Source: Chloracidobacterium sp.
GTDB lineage: Bacteria; Acidobacteriota; Blastocatellia; Pyrinomonadales; Pyrinomonadaceae
Assembly (NCBI GenBank): GCA_015075585.1
Contig: JABTUB010000001.1
Location: 1,598,501-1,662,500, forward strand
Direction of reading: 5' to 3'
DNA length: 64,000 bases
Of the stretch, positions 26,464-36,634 are shown in pieces. The notes below the pieces were generated by a model. The model was not told the origin of the DNA and did not search any database. It saw only the letters and a program-made list of their open reading frames with translations. Made by a program: the position numbers and the translations under genes. Position 1 is the first letter of the stretch; every line of letters begins with the position of its first letter.

Positions 26464-27356
26464 CCTTTTCGCGTCCGTATCGTAAGATTCGACCGTGCGA
26501 TCCGAACCTCGATCGCATGGTGCTTGCCGTCTGGCGGCCCTTTCGGCTCGTAGGCGAGCGTGTATTGTGAGCCCAGCTCCTCAACTATCGCTCGAAACGC
26601 CGTACGCATCGCTGCGCCACCGGGCGTTTCGATAAATGTACCGCCGGTCTTTTCGGCAAATTTTTTCAAGACGCCGCGGTTCGCGGCCCTTTCAGCCATC
26701 GAAAGCTCAGGCGAACTCATATCGATCGTGTAGATCGTAGCGTTCGCGGCATCAGCTGCTTTGAGTGCCTTCTCGCTCGACCGCTTACTGATATTGTCAC
26801 CGCCGTCAGAAAGGACGATGATCGCTCGCCGCTTTTCGTGCCGCTGACTCAGAACTTGCGCAGCTTCATATACGGCATCATTGAGCGCCGTCATTCCGTC
26901 TGGCTTTACGTCGAAGATCCTTTCGCTGATGTCGTGTGAATTCGAGAAATCCTGTACTTGTACGACCTTTGAAAAAAAATGGTAGATCGCCGCCGCATCG
27001 TCCGTTCGGAGGCCGTCCAAGAAGTTGATCGCGGCGGAGCGGGCGAGGCTTATCCGCGACTCCATACTTCCTGAAGAGTCGATGAGAAGGACCGCTGCGA
27101 AGGGCGTGCTTTCTGAGCCGAAAATGCTGACCTCCTGTTCTTTTCCGTCCTCGAGGACGGTGAACTCAGAGCGCTTCAGCCCTTCAACGGCAAGTCCTTC
27201 TTCATCAGTTACAGCTACGTTCACAAGGACTATAGCTGAATCGACCTTAATTACATCGTCATCTTGCTTTTGTGCAAAGGCTGAAACGGAGGCAGCCATC
27301 AGAATGGCAAAGGAAGCAATGCAAAGCGAGCTCGTCTTGGATCGGAACAACCGCAT
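26442..27356 (-). CDS. Secreted VWFA-domain protein
   Basis: 304 residues with a signal peptide (hydrophobic core and ASVSAFAQ cleavage region, about 1-28), a short beta-rich region with LKRSEFTVLEDGKEQEVSIF, then a von Willebrand factor A domain. The metal-ion site DSSGSMESR is near residue 92 and a later VLSDGGDN is near 181. This domain pairing is a large, expanded family in Acidobacteriota; VWFA domains mediate protein contacts. It is the last gene of a three-gene minus-strand unit with two other secreted proteins. The specific function is unknown. Confidence 0.85.
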   Translation of the reverse strand: MRLFRSKTSSLCIASFAILMAASVSAFAQKQDDDVIKVDSAIVLVNVAVTDEEGLAVEGLKRSEFTVLEDGKEQEVSIFGSESTPFAAVLLIDSSGSMESRISLARSAAINFLDGLRTDDAAAIYHFFSKVVQVQDFSNSHDISERIFDVKPDGMTALNDAVYEAAQVLSQRHEKRRAIIVLSDGGDNISKRSSEKALKAADAANATIYTIDMSSPELSMAERAANRGVLKKFAEKTGGTFIETPGGAAMRTAFRAIVEELGSQYTLAYEPKGPPDGKHHAIEVRIARSNLTIRTRKGYDSPKK

Positions 27357-27369
27357 AAGGATCTCTCAG

Positions 27370-27939
27370 CTAGCGTTGCGATCGAAGGCTGCGCGTGAGC
27401 CGAAGGACTGCGTTCGCCGCATAGATGGCCGAGGCCGAGATCGAAAAACGCGTCGTTTTCTTAAGTTCATCGACCAAGTTCGCGGCGGCTTCATGCAACG
27501 CTTTTACACCGGAAACATGATCCTTCGGTGCTTCTGTGAATTGCTGCCCATCACGCTGCGGCTGATCAGCGTCGTCATCAATATCATCCTCTTTTCCGCC
27601 GAGACTGCTCCTGATCTTCTTGACGAGTTTCTCGAGCGCGACGATCTTATCTGCGTCGGAACTTGCCATTTCGGCCGAGGAAACGTTCCGCTTTTCAAGG
27701 TCGGCTGATATCTTTAATACTTCATCTCCCCGATCGAGCATCTTCTTATAGTCTTTCTTGTTCTGTTCGATCCGAAGTTTATCGAGTTGTTCGCGAATGT
27801 CTTTTGGCAGGTCTTTGCGGCCTTCTTTTGCCGTAGCGGTGATCTCGGTCGCGTTATCCGCGTTCTGAGCGAGCGCCGGCATTGCAAATACCGAAACGAG
27901 AACGAAAAGTACGATCAAATGTGCTCGGTCGATCATCAC
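27370..27939 (-). CDS. Secreted hypothetical protein, helical
   Basis: A 189-residue protein I do not recognise. It has a clear signal peptide (hydrophobic residues about 8-24, then ALAQ), followed by a charged, helix-rich region of Lys/Glu/Asp heptad-like character and an acidic patch (GGKEDDIDDDAD). It overlaps the upstream gene by four bases and lies 13 bases before the VWFA gene, so the three are one operon. A periplasmic partner of the VWFA protein is a reasonable guess, but nothing in the sequence shows this. Confidence 0.7.
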   Translation of the reverse strand: MMIDRAHLIVLFVLVSVFAMPALAQNADNATEITATAKEGRKDLPKDIREQLDKLRIEQNKKDYKKMLDRGDEVLKISADLEKRNVSSAEMASSDADKIVALEKLVKKIRSSLGGKEDDIDDDADQPQRDGQQFTEAPKDHVSGVKALHEAAANLVDELKKTTRFSISASAIYAANAVLRLTRSLRSQR

Positions 27940-28562
27940 GGTTGCTTCTCAACGTCCTGAACAGGCTCCGGTGATACGCCCGTTACCGCTTCTACCAGTT
28001 TTGAAAGGAACTCATCCTCGGCTAAGCCTGAACTCGGCACCGTACGCCACTCCGAACCAAGTCCGTTGCCGGCACGTCCCTCTACCTTTGCAATTACGGA
28101 AATATTATTCTGGATACCGTCGATCGGCTGTATTTCGATGGTCAGCGTATATTGGCCGCGGGTCCAAATCGAATCGTTGTCTGAAAGTACACCGTAGCGG
28201 CGGAGTTCCCCGGCCGAGATCACGGCACCTTTTGCGAAAACCACCGGCTGCGTAACGATCAGGCCGTCGCGCAAACGCGATGACGCCTCATCCACAACGA
28301 TCTTTTTATCACGCAAGACGCTAATTATGGTTTCGGTAAGCGAATCACGCCGTGAATTGAGCTTATACGGATTGGGCAAGCGATCGCGGACCTTTGTTTT
28401 CCCCTTGCCCCAGTCGATCGAATGGCCGACCTCGACCGAGCGGGTAGTAACCTTTACCGTTTCATCTTTGATCTTTTGAGTTTGAGTATCAACACCCTTT
28501 TGTGCGGATATGCAAACAGAACCCGCAAGCAGGAAACAGGCGATAAGGAGCAAGTGCTTCAT
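27936..28562 (-). CDS. Secreted hypothetical protein, first gene of the VWFA operon
   Basis: A 208-residue protein that I cannot place in a named family. It begins with a typical signal peptide (MKHLLLIACFLLAGSVCISAQ); a cysteine in the hydrophobic core is not a clear lipobox. The mature part has an alternating beta-like pattern, for example SIWTRGQYTLTIEIQPIDG and ISVIAKVEGRAG, and suggests a small beta-rich envelope protein. It is the promoter-proximal gene of the unit, with a -10 box only eight bases before the ATG, so its message is probably leaderless. Confidence 0.65.
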   Translation of the reverse strand: MKHLLLIACFLLAGSVCISAQKGVDTQTQKIKDETVKVTTRSVEVGHSIDWGKGKTKVRDRLPNPYKLNSRRDSLTETIISVLRDKKIVVDEASSRLRDGLIVTQPVVFAKGAVISAGELRRYGVLSDNDSIWTRGQYTLTIEIQPIDGIQNNISVIAKVEGRAGNGLGSEWRTVPSSGLAEDEFLSKLVEAVTGVSPEPVQDVEKQP

Positions 28563-28570
28563 TATAGGAA

Positions 28571-28601
28571 ACTATACCAAAATTACACCGCGACAGTGTA
28601 A
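28571..28601 (-). promoter_or_regulatory. Promoter and palindromic operator of the VWFA operon
   Basis: On the minus strand TATAGT (28576-28571) lies eight bases before the ATG at 28562. A 19-bp inverted repeat TTACAC-N7-GTGTAA (28583-28601) covers the -35 position, which is where a repressor or activator dimer would bind. Confidence 0.5.
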
Positions 28602-28635
28602 GGTTTTGATGTTTCGTTAGCACCGGCGGTTGTCT

Positions 28636-29631
28636 TTAGGCCATATTTATCGGCGTTAGCGGCCAGTTCTCGCGATACCAACGCACCGTCAAGGCCAACC
28701 CGTCCTTCAGGGTGTACTTCGGCTGCCAGCCGAACCGTTCATTCACTTTCTGCGAGGAGAGATATTGTGCGTCGATCTCGCGATCGATCTTTTTATTTAG
28801 CATCACCTGCGGCGTAAGTGTATCTGTACGGCCCATTTCATCGATGATCATATTCACCAGATCAAGCATATTCACCGGTGCGTTCGATCCGAAATTGAAC
28901 GCTTCGCCCTGTACTTCGTCAATATGTTCCGCCAGCAGCAAATAGCCGTCAACAATGTCATCTGTAAAGATAAAGTCGCGGACGGGCGTGCCGTCCGAGC
29001 GGATGATAGGGCGTAAACCCTTTAGTACAGAAATGATCGTTCCCGGAATTATCCTTGAAAGATTAACGTCGGCCGGGCCGTAGATATTTGCCGAACGTGT
29101 GATCGCAACGGGCATATGGAAGGTCAAGGCGAATGACCGCGAGATCAGATCCGTGCAGCTTTTTGAAACGTCATACGGAAAAATGCCGTCAAGGGCGAGA
29201 TCTTCAGAGTAGGGAAGTGCGGTATGCGAGCCGTAGGCTTTATCACTCGATGCTACAACAACGCGCTTTACGTTCGGTGAAAGCCGGCATGCCTCGAGCA
29301 GGTGGTATGTGCCTCGGATATTGGACTCAAATGTTGAAACGGGCGAACGATTTGCTGAGCCTACCAAAGCCTGCGCCGCGAGGTGAAAAACGGCGTCGAT
29401 CTCGAATTCATTCAGCACACGCGTCATCAAAGCAAGGTCTTCGACCGAGCCTCTTATGATGGAAACCTTGTCCCGCAGCCTGAGCAGGTCAAGTGAGTTC
29501 GGGTTAACGGCATCGCGTTCAAGGCAAACGACCCGCGCGCCTGAGGAAACCAGCCGCTGCGTAAGATTAGCCCCTACGAAACCCGATGCACCCGTAACGA
29601 AAACAGGCCTGTTCGTCCAAAGATCGGTCAT
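28636..29631 (-). CDS. NAD-dependent nucleotide-sugar epimerase/dehydratase
   Basis: A 331-residue extended short-chain dehydrogenase. The NAD motif is [12 protein letters not shown] near residue 13, SSDKAYG near 128 provides the active-site Ser/Asp, and YDVSK near 151 the Tyr-Lys pair. Directly downstream of a glucose-1-phosphate cytidylyltransferase-like gene it most likely acts on CDP-glucose as a 4,6-dehydratase (RfbG type) or a related CDP-sugar; GDP-mannose dehydratase activity is an alternative. It supplies a sugar for lipopolysaccharide or surface glycan together with the glycosyltransferase of the same cluster. Confidence 0.82.
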   Translation of the reverse strand: MTDLWTNRPVFVTGASGFVGANLTQRLVSSGARVVCLERDAVNPNSLDLLRLRDKVSIIRGSVEDLALMTRVLNEFEIDAVFHLAAQALVGSANRSPVSTFESNIRGTYHLLEACRLSPNVKRVVVASSDKAYGSHTALPYSEDLALDGIFPYDVSKSCTDLISRSFALTFHMPVAITRSANIYGPADVNLSRIIPGTIISVLKGLRPIIRSDGTPVRDFIFTDDIVDGYLLLAEHIDEVQGEAFNFGSNAPVNMLDLVNMIIDEMGRTDTLTPQVMLNKKIDREIDAQYLSSQKVNERFGWQPKYTLKDGLALTVRWYRENWPLTPINMA

Positions 29632-29637
29632 ATCACT

Positions 29638-30333
29638 CTATCGCGTCCAAGGCGCACCTTCGCGCCACAGTTTCTCCATTTCTATTGTGTCTTTATAGGT
29701 GTCCATACACTTCCAAAAGCCTTCGTGCTTGAACGCACGCATCTCATCCTCGGCACACAATTGCTCGAACGGCTCCCGCTCAAGAACTGAGTCAGCCGTC
29801 AAATATTCAAAGATACTACTGTTAAAAACAAAAAAACCGCCGTTGACCCATTCGCTCATCACCGGCTTTTCTGTAAACCGTCTTACCTCGTTCTCCGGCC
29901 CGATCTCGACAATGCCGAAATTCGAGATCGGATGTACGACCGCAATAGTCGCCGCTCGGCCATGCGTTGCGTGAAACGCCAGCGAGCTGCTGATATCGAT
30001 ATTTGAAAGCCCGTCGCCATAGGTTGCGCAAAAGGTGCCGTCACCAACAGCATCCTGTATTGCGAGAAGCCGGCCGCCTGTATTTGTATCAACTCCGGTA
30101 TCGAACATCTGAACCGACCACGGTACATCGTTTTCAGCGAACCAAGCGCGTATCACATCGCCAAGATGGCCGAGACAAAGGATAAATTCCGTAATGCCGT
30201 GCCGCGCATACGCCGACATCAAATGCCGTATCACTGGCTGGCCGCCGATCGGTATAAGTGCTTTCGGCAGGGCAAGTCCGTGTTCACCGAGCCGTGTCCC
30301 TCGTCCGCCGCACAGAATGACTGCTTTCGTCAC
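29638..30333 (-). CDS. Sugar-phosphate nucleotidyltransferase (CDP-glucose type)
   Basis: A 231-residue nucleotidyltransferase that activates a hexose-1-phosphate. The N-terminal signature [11 protein letters not shown] with [11 protein letters not shown] is present, the metal-binding aspartate is in TYGDGLSN, and VNGGFFVF and FTEKP are the product-side motifs. The fold and the missing C-terminal hexapeptide repeats resemble RfbF glucose-1-phosphate cytidylyltransferase, though it is shorter than the usual 255-260 residues. It overlaps the upstream glycosyltransferase by four bases and lies six bases before the dehydratase gene. Confidence 0.82.
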   Translation of the reverse strand: MTKAVILCGGRGTRLGEHGLALPKALIPIGGQPVIRHLMSAYARHGITEFILCLGHLGDVIRAWFAENDVPWSVQMFDTGVDTNTGGRLLAIQDAVGDGTFCATYGDGLSNIDISSSLAFHATHGRAATIAVVHPISNFGIVEIGPENEVRRFTEKPVMSEWVNGGFFVFNSSIFEYLTADSVLEREPFEQLCAEDEMRAFKHEGFWKCMDTYKDTIEMEKLWREGAPWTR

Positions 30334-31082
30334 TGCTTTTGTCGGGCCTCCCAGAGTTGTGCGTTCTTCAGAAAGACGCCATGAGCGACCATGTACGCAA
30401 TAATAAGCCCCTGTATCCCGTCAAGAAAGCCGAGCCTCACAAAATACACGCGCAGGAATGCAAATATCGGTTTGAAAAAGATCGAGACAAAGCCGGCACG
30501 GCGTCCATTTTTTGCATTGAACTCGGCAGCCAACGCCGCATAGAAACCCGTTACGTGGTGGTGCTCGGCAATATCCTGCTTCGTGAAATGGAGCAGTTCT
30601 CCGTCCAAAACACCAAGCTTGCCCTGAACGCGAGCCGACTGATGCGGCGCGACACCGTCCCAATAGCTGCCTGCTTTTCGATAAAACCGCATCTGCATAT
30701 CAGGGTACCAACCCGAATGTTCGATCCATCGGCCCAAGTAGAAAGCCTTTCGACGGACCTTGTACCCATTCAGCAACTTCTCGTCAGGCACGGAGCGAAG
30801 TTTCTGTATGGAAGCGGCAAGTTCGGGTGTTACGCGCTCATCCGCGTCGAGCCAAAATATCCAATCGCCGGTCGCCTGTGCATCCGCAAATTCGTGCTTA
30901 TCCTTAAAGCCCCGAAATTCGCGGTTGAAAATATTTGCAGTGTATTGCCGTGCTATCTCGACGGTGCGGTCAGTCGAATCGGAGTCAACGATAACTATCT
31001 CATCGACCCAAGGGATCGTTTCACAAAGTCCGCCTATATGGAGCTCCTCATTCTTGACGATGATCACGGCTGAGATCTTCAC
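30330..31082 (-). CDS. Family 2 glycosyltransferase (WaaE/KdtX-like)
   Basis: About 250 residues of a GT-A fold glycosyltransferase. [13 protein letters not shown] lies at the N-terminus, VDSDSTDRT near residue 35, and the metal-binding DADERVTPE near residue 88. The [18 protein letters not shown] stretch is shared with lipopolysaccharide core beta-1,4-glucosyltransferases of the WaaE/KdtX group. A C-terminal hydrophobic tail suggests membrane association. The GTG at 31082 gives the usual MKISAVI start; a TTG six bases earlier is also possible. It is the first gene of the sugar cluster. Confidence 0.83.
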   Translation of the reverse strand: MKISAVIIVKNEELHIGGLCETIPWVDEIVIVDSDSTDRTVEIARQYTANIFNREFRGFKDKHEFADAQATGDWIFWLDADERVTPELAASIQKLRSVPDEKLLNGYKVRRKAFYLGRWIEHSGWYPDMQMRFYRKAGSYWDGVAPHQSARVQGKLGVLDGELLHFTKQDIAEHHHVTGFYAALAAEFNAKNGRRAGFVSIFFKPIFAFLRVYFVRLGFLDGIQGLIIAYMVAHGVFLKNAQLWEARQKQ

Positions 31083-31143
31083 GAGCAAGATTTTCTCAGT
31101 TTTCGGCGAAAATCGAAAGAATAGCGAGATGATTATCGCCCCG

Positions 31144-32946
31144 TCATTTGATCTCGACCGGTGAGTCGAGGGTAATGTTATTCTCCCTAAAGGTTGTTGC
31201 AGTTACCTGCTGAAGGGCTTCGATCGCCGAAATATAATCCGTTTCTGCGCGGATCTCTGCCGTTCGAGCGTTCGCCAATGCATTCTCACGTTGGAACAGA
31301 AGGAAGGTCGTTGAGCGGCCTGCTTCATAGAGCTTTCTTTCGCCGTCAAGCTGCACTTCGGCACTCTGGCGTGCCCGGCGCGCGGTAAGAACGCGTTTGC
31401 GTCCCGTTTCGACGGCCTGAACCGCATTCCTGACATCGACGATGATCGCTTGCTCCTGTGAACGTGTCTGGGCCGCGAGCCTTTCTGAAGTGATCTTCGC
31501 CGCTTCAAGATCAGCTTTCGCCGTCCTGTTGCGAAATGGGAACGAGATCGTAACGCCGATCGAGTAATTTGGAGCGTCACTGCGGAAGATATTCGACAGC
31601 GACCTCCCGAAGCCTCCGTAAAGATACGCCGGCGACGCCGGGACAACAAAACTCGGATTGGCCAGCACCGGAAGCCCGACGAACGATCGCGTCGTATTTA
31701 TCCCGTTCAAGAGGAAAAGATCGCCCGTGCTTGTAAAGAGGTTTGTGGTAAACGCACTGCTTGAGCCGCTCTGTGAGAGGCCGTTCAACGAAAACTGCGT
31801 ATTAAGGTCGATCTGCGGCAAGGTCTGATTACGCAGATACTTGATATCGATAGCGTTGATCTCGCGGGCAAGCTTGAGTCGCCGAAGCTCAAAACGATTA
31901 TCCATCGCATCCTTCATTGCCGCATCGAGGCTCACTGTGTCCGTGGAAAATGCCGGCTTATCTGTCGGCACGATGCTCCGCTCCCAATCCGGCGATATCG
32001 GATCACCGAAGATCAGCTGCTTCAAAGCATTCTCCGCAACAGTTACCTGCTGTGTAGCCAAAAGGAGATTGCCTTCGCGGGTCGCGAGTTCCGTATCAAC
32101 CTCGGCCTTATCCAGCGGAGCCGCAGCGCCCGCGGCAATGCGGGCCTCTATCTGCCGAAGATTCTCACGTGAAAGCTCAAGATTGTCGGATTGATTCTGC
32201 TGATCGCGGAGAGCAAATACCAGATTCCAATACGCACGCTGTGTCGCTGCGATGGTATTGATCGCCTTTGATCGAAAATCCGAATCAGATTGAGCAAGCT
32301 GCTTCTTAGCGATCTTTATCGCATATCGTTTGCTGTCAATATTGAAGTTACGCGCCAATGGCTGCGTATATGAGACCCCGAGGCTTGATGTGTAAATTGC
32401 ACCGCTGCCGCCCGAGAGTCCGCCTGAGCTTGCCTGTGCCTGGGCAAAAGCATTCTCGGTTCTATTATTGTTGAAAAAAGTATTAAAGCTGCCGCCGCCC
32501 GGCCTGATAAATTGATTTAATCCTGCGCTCGTACGAAGATCGTTCGTACCCGCTCCGCCCGTTGTTTGACTGTGAGAAAGCGTCGGCGAGAACGAGAACG
32601 TCGGATCATAGATCCCAAGCCGCGAACGAACCGTCGTTTCCGCGATACGGACATCGGAACGCGACATCTCGATATCATTATTGTTCTTTAGTGCCCGCTG
32701 AACAGCTTCGTTAAGCGAAAGGGCAAGCGGCTGCGCTGCTTGTACTCCGACTCGGTCCATCGTCGATGAACTTGTATTGGCCGCGGCCACGTTCTCCGGC
32801 AAAAAGACGACCTTTACCTTAAGAAGGTTTTCTGCAACGGTACCGGAATGTGCTACCTCTTGGGCACTCAAATGCGCCGCCGCGAAAAAGATGAATGCGG
32901 CGGCGAGAATTGTCCTATACTTTAACCTTTGCAGGAAAGAGGTCAT
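31144..32946 (-). CDS. TolC-family outer-membrane efflux protein
   Basis: A 600-residue outer-membrane factor. A signal peptide (about 1-28, ending HLSAQ) is followed by two TolC-type halves rich in long amphipathic helices, for example [20 protein letters not shown] and the closing [18 protein letters not shown], with intervening beta-strand segments. Such proteins form the exit duct of tripartite drug or type I secretion systems. No inner-membrane pump or adaptor gene is adjacent. It lies about 60 bases upstream of the glycosyltransferase and may head that transcript. It diverges from gapA. Confidence 0.88.
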   Translation of the reverse strand: MTSFLQRLKYRTILAAAFIFFAAAHLSAQEVAHSGTVAENLLKVKVVFLPENVAAANTSSSTMDRVGVQAAQPLALSLNEAVQRALKNNNDIEMSRSDVRIAETTVRSRLGIYDPTFSFSPTLSHSQTTGGAGTNDLRTSAGLNQFIRPGGGSFNTFFNNNRTENAFAQAQASSGGLSGGSGAIYTSSLGVSYTQPLARNFNIDSKRYAIKIAKKQLAQSDSDFRSKAINTIAATQRAYWNLVFALRDQQNQSDNLELSRENLRQIEARIAAGAAAPLDKAEVDTELATREGNLLLATQQVTVAENALKQLIFGDPISPDWERSIVPTDKPAFSTDTVSLDAAMKDAMDNRFELRRLKLAREINAIDIKYLRNQTLPQIDLNTQFSLNGLSQSGSSSAFTTNLFTSTGDLFLLNGINTTRSFVGLPVLANPSFVVPASPAYLYGGFGRSLSNIFRSDAPNYSIGVTISFPFRNRTAKADLEAAKITSERLAAQTRSQEQAIIVDVRNAVQAVETGRKRVLTARRARQSAEVQLDGERKLYEAGRSTTFLLFQRENALANARTAEIRAETDYISAIEALQQVTATTFRENNITLDSPVEIK

Positions 32947-33071
32947 CTGTTAAAAAGGCGTCTCCGAGCTAAGGATCGCCACTTTAGGCGTCGAATACAT
33001 AGTACGGAGTGAAACAATGCCATGTTTCAACAATTTGTCGGCTCATAAGGAGTGCCGCGAGCGGCGATTTT

Positions 33072-34153
<1,082 letters not shown>

Positions 34154-34165
34154 GGCCATCAATTT

Positions 34166-36505
34166 ATGACATCTCTTACAAAGGCCTTCCATGCGTGCCT
34201 CGCAGTTTGTTTGCTTGGCACGCTTTTGCTTGTATTCGCACCGGCGGCCTCCGCACAGAAGCGCAAAAAGGCCGTCCAGCGGCGGGAGATCATAGCGAAT
34301 ATCTACACAACCGTAGATACGGACGCCCCGCCGAAGAACGCAACGCCCGAACAAAGGATCCGACTCGAAACTTTTGTGCGCATCTGGGAGACCGTTCGCG
34401 ACAACTACTTTGACACTACCTTTAACGGAAACGATTGGAACAAGGTGAAGGTGCGTTTTCGGCCCCGCGTTCTTGCAGTTCAGAACGATCTCGAGTTCAA
34501 CAAGCTGATGTATGAGATGCTGAATACGCTGAACAGGTCGCACTTCGCCGTCATAGCTCCATCCGCGTATCAAGAAATAAACAAGGCCCGGACAGAATCG
34601 CGGGCACGGGAAAAGGCAATGAACAAGCCTCAGGCCAACGCGGGCATTCCCGATGATAACGATGAGGACGAACCGCTGATCCTTACCAATGAATCGAACT
34701 ACAGGTTCGGTATTGGCGTTGAACTACGCCTTATTGGTAAAAAATTGGTCATTTCGCGTGTCGAGAATGATTCGGCTGCGGCATTCGCAGGCGTTAAAGC
34801 GGGTTATATTCTCGATAAGATCAACGGCGTCTCGATGACCGATGTAATGTGGCGCACACTTACCTTTTATTCGTATATCCGAAATATGGAGCGGCGGCTT
34901 CCACGCGAGATCGTCGAATGGTTCCTTAACGGAGAAAAGGATACGAAAGTCGCCATAAGCTGCCTTGACGGTGAAAATAGGCCCGTCGATTTCCTGATAA
35001 GCCGCGAGCGTCTAAAAGGCGAGTTGATCTCGATCGGCCCAAATTTCCCGCGCCAATTTCTCGACTTCGAGGCCAGGTCACTAACGGACGACGTAGGCTA
35101 TATTCGATTTAATCTTTTCGCCGTACCTGTTATGGATCGGTTCTGCAGTGCTGTACGGGATTTCAAGAACAAGAAAGCCTTGGTAATTGACCTTCGGGGC
35201 AATGTCGGCGGCGTTCTGGGGACGATAAACGGATTATCCGGCATGCTCGTTGACAGAAAGGAATTGATGGGTACGGCGATATACCGCCATGGAAATGAAG
35301 AAGTACTTGCATATCCAAAGGCGAATCACTTCACCGGCTCACTCATCTTGCTAACCGACGCCTATACGCTTTCGACCGGAGAGGTCTTTGCGGCAGGACT
35401 TAAAGAGAATGGCAGGGCATTGCTGGTAGGTGAGCCGACGGGCGGCGAAGCATTGCCGTCGCTCAGCCTGCGCCTTCCGGATGGCGGCGTTCTGATCTAT
35501 CCGGCGGCGAATTTTCGTACGCGCGACGGCAACCTGATCGAAGGCAATGGCGTAAAGCCCGACATTGCCGCGGTAAATGACCGAGCGGCCATGCTGGCCG
35601 GACATGATGTTCAGCTTGACACGGCCCTCGCCGCTATTGCTCGCGGCGACGCACCGCAAAAGCCCAAAGTGATCCCGCCGCCTGATGCTAAGGTCAAAAC
35701 GATAAGCGGCAATGCGATTCAGGCCGCCGATCGTGACTCACCGCCAAGGGCTAAAGTAACGCCGAGTGGCGGCATTCGCGAAGCAGATCCATCGCCGCCA
35801 AGAACTTTAGGTTCCGGTTCGGGTTCCGGCTCGGGACAGACAACGCCATTCGACCCTGTTGCTCGAAAACTGATCGATGATTTTATTGCAAAGATCGGTG
35901 GCCGTTTTGCACTCGCAAAGCTGCGTTCATATAGCGCAAGCGGTATGGATACGGTTGAGATCGCCGGCTCACTAACGGAATTTGGTTTCAAGGTCTTTGG
36001 AAATGGGGAAGGCAAATACTTGATGCTCCTCTCGTCCGAAACCGTTGGTGAGGCAAGGCAGGTCTTCGACGGTAAGACGCTTTTACTCCAGACCGATTTC
36101 GGACTTGAAAAGACCATTCCGGGTATAACCACGATCGACAATGTCGATATTTTTTATATTTTCAAACTGATCAACGATCCGGATGCCGCTTCCGGACTGG
36201 TTTATTACGGACGGTTCGATTCGCCGAGAATGCCGAACGGTAAGCTGGATATTATGGCCGTCAAATTAAAGGCGGGTGGTGAGGTGCTGCTGGGTTTCGA
36301 TCCGGTTTCCGGGATGCTTCTCTCCTACTCGCAAGCCGCAGGCCTGTTTGACCTTTCGGATTATCGTAATGCTGACGGCCTGCTTTTGCCGTTTCGGCTT
36401 AAGAGCGGCAAGGTTGTTGACATCGCTCTCGATGAGATCAAACTTGATCAGAAATTTGACGAGGCCATATTCGAACGGAAGAAGTATTGTTTCGACGATC
36501 CTTAA
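34166..36505 (+). CDS. Secreted S41 (C-terminal processing protease-like) protein with extra C-terminal domain
   Basis: 779 residues. A signal peptide (about 1-31, ending ASAQ) is followed by an S41 N-terminal helical region, a PDZ domain (about 175-240) and a tail-specific protease core with VIDLRGNVGGVLG near residue 335. The active-site region reads LSTGEVFAAGLKENGRA (serine 403) and GEPTGGEA, where CtpA enzymes have SASE and TxGKG, so the usual catalytic lysine is missing. A GSGSGSGSG linker near residue 552 leads to a 220-residue C-terminal domain rich in beta-strands that resembles outer-membrane lipoprotein carriers. It lies 12 bases after gapA. Its activity is uncertain. Confidence 0.75.
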   Translation: MTSLTKAFHACLAVCLLGTLLLVFAPAASAQKRKKAVQRREIIANIYTTVDTDAPPKNATPEQRIRLETFVRIWETVRDNYFDTTFNGNDWNKVKVRFRPRVLAVQNDLEFNKLMYEMLNTLNRSHFAVIAPSAYQEINKARTESRAREKAMNKPQANAGIPDDNDEDEPLILTNESNYRFGIGVELRLIGKKLVISRVENDSAAAFAGVKAGYILDKINGVSMTDVMWRTLTFYSYIRNMERRLPREIVEWFLNGEKDTKVAISCLDGENRPVDFLISRERLKGELISIGPNFPRQFLDFEARSLTDDVGYIRFNLFAVPVMDRFCSAVRDFKNKKALVIDLRGNVGGVLGTINGLSGMLVDRKELMGTAIYRHGNEEVLAYPKANHFTGSLILLTDAYTLSTGEVFAAGLKENGRALLVGEPTGGEALPSLSLRLPDGGVLIYPAANFRTRDGNLIEGNGVKPDIAAVNDRAAMLAGHDVQLDTALAAIARGDAPQKPKVIPPPDAKVKTISGNAIQAADRDSPPRAKVTPSGGIREADPSPPRTLGSGSGSGSGQTTPFDPVARKLIDDFIAKIGGRFALAKLRSYSASGMDTVEIAGSLTEFGFKVFGNGEGKYLMLLSSETVGEARQVFDGKTLLLQTDFGLEKTIPGITTIDNVDIFYIFKLINDPDAASGLVYYGRFDSPRMPNGKLDIMAVKLKAGGEVLLGFDPVSGMLLSYSQAAGLFDLSDYRNADGLLLPFRLKSGKVVDIALDEIKLDQKFDEAIFERKKYCFDDP

Positions 36506-36634
36506 GGCGCCCGTAAATCGAAAAGTTGTTGAAATTGGAGCCTAAACGCTGAACATTCACATCACACCTAACGCGCTTTTGACCAAGAATGGTAAAGTAT
36601 TGGCACGCGCCCGCATCGGGCTTGGACAGAACGG

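Noticed and set aside
30339..31073. A 244-codon plus-strand frame opposite the glycosyltransferase
   Set aside because: The minus-strand glycosyltransferase shows a full GT2 signature; the frame is its shadow.
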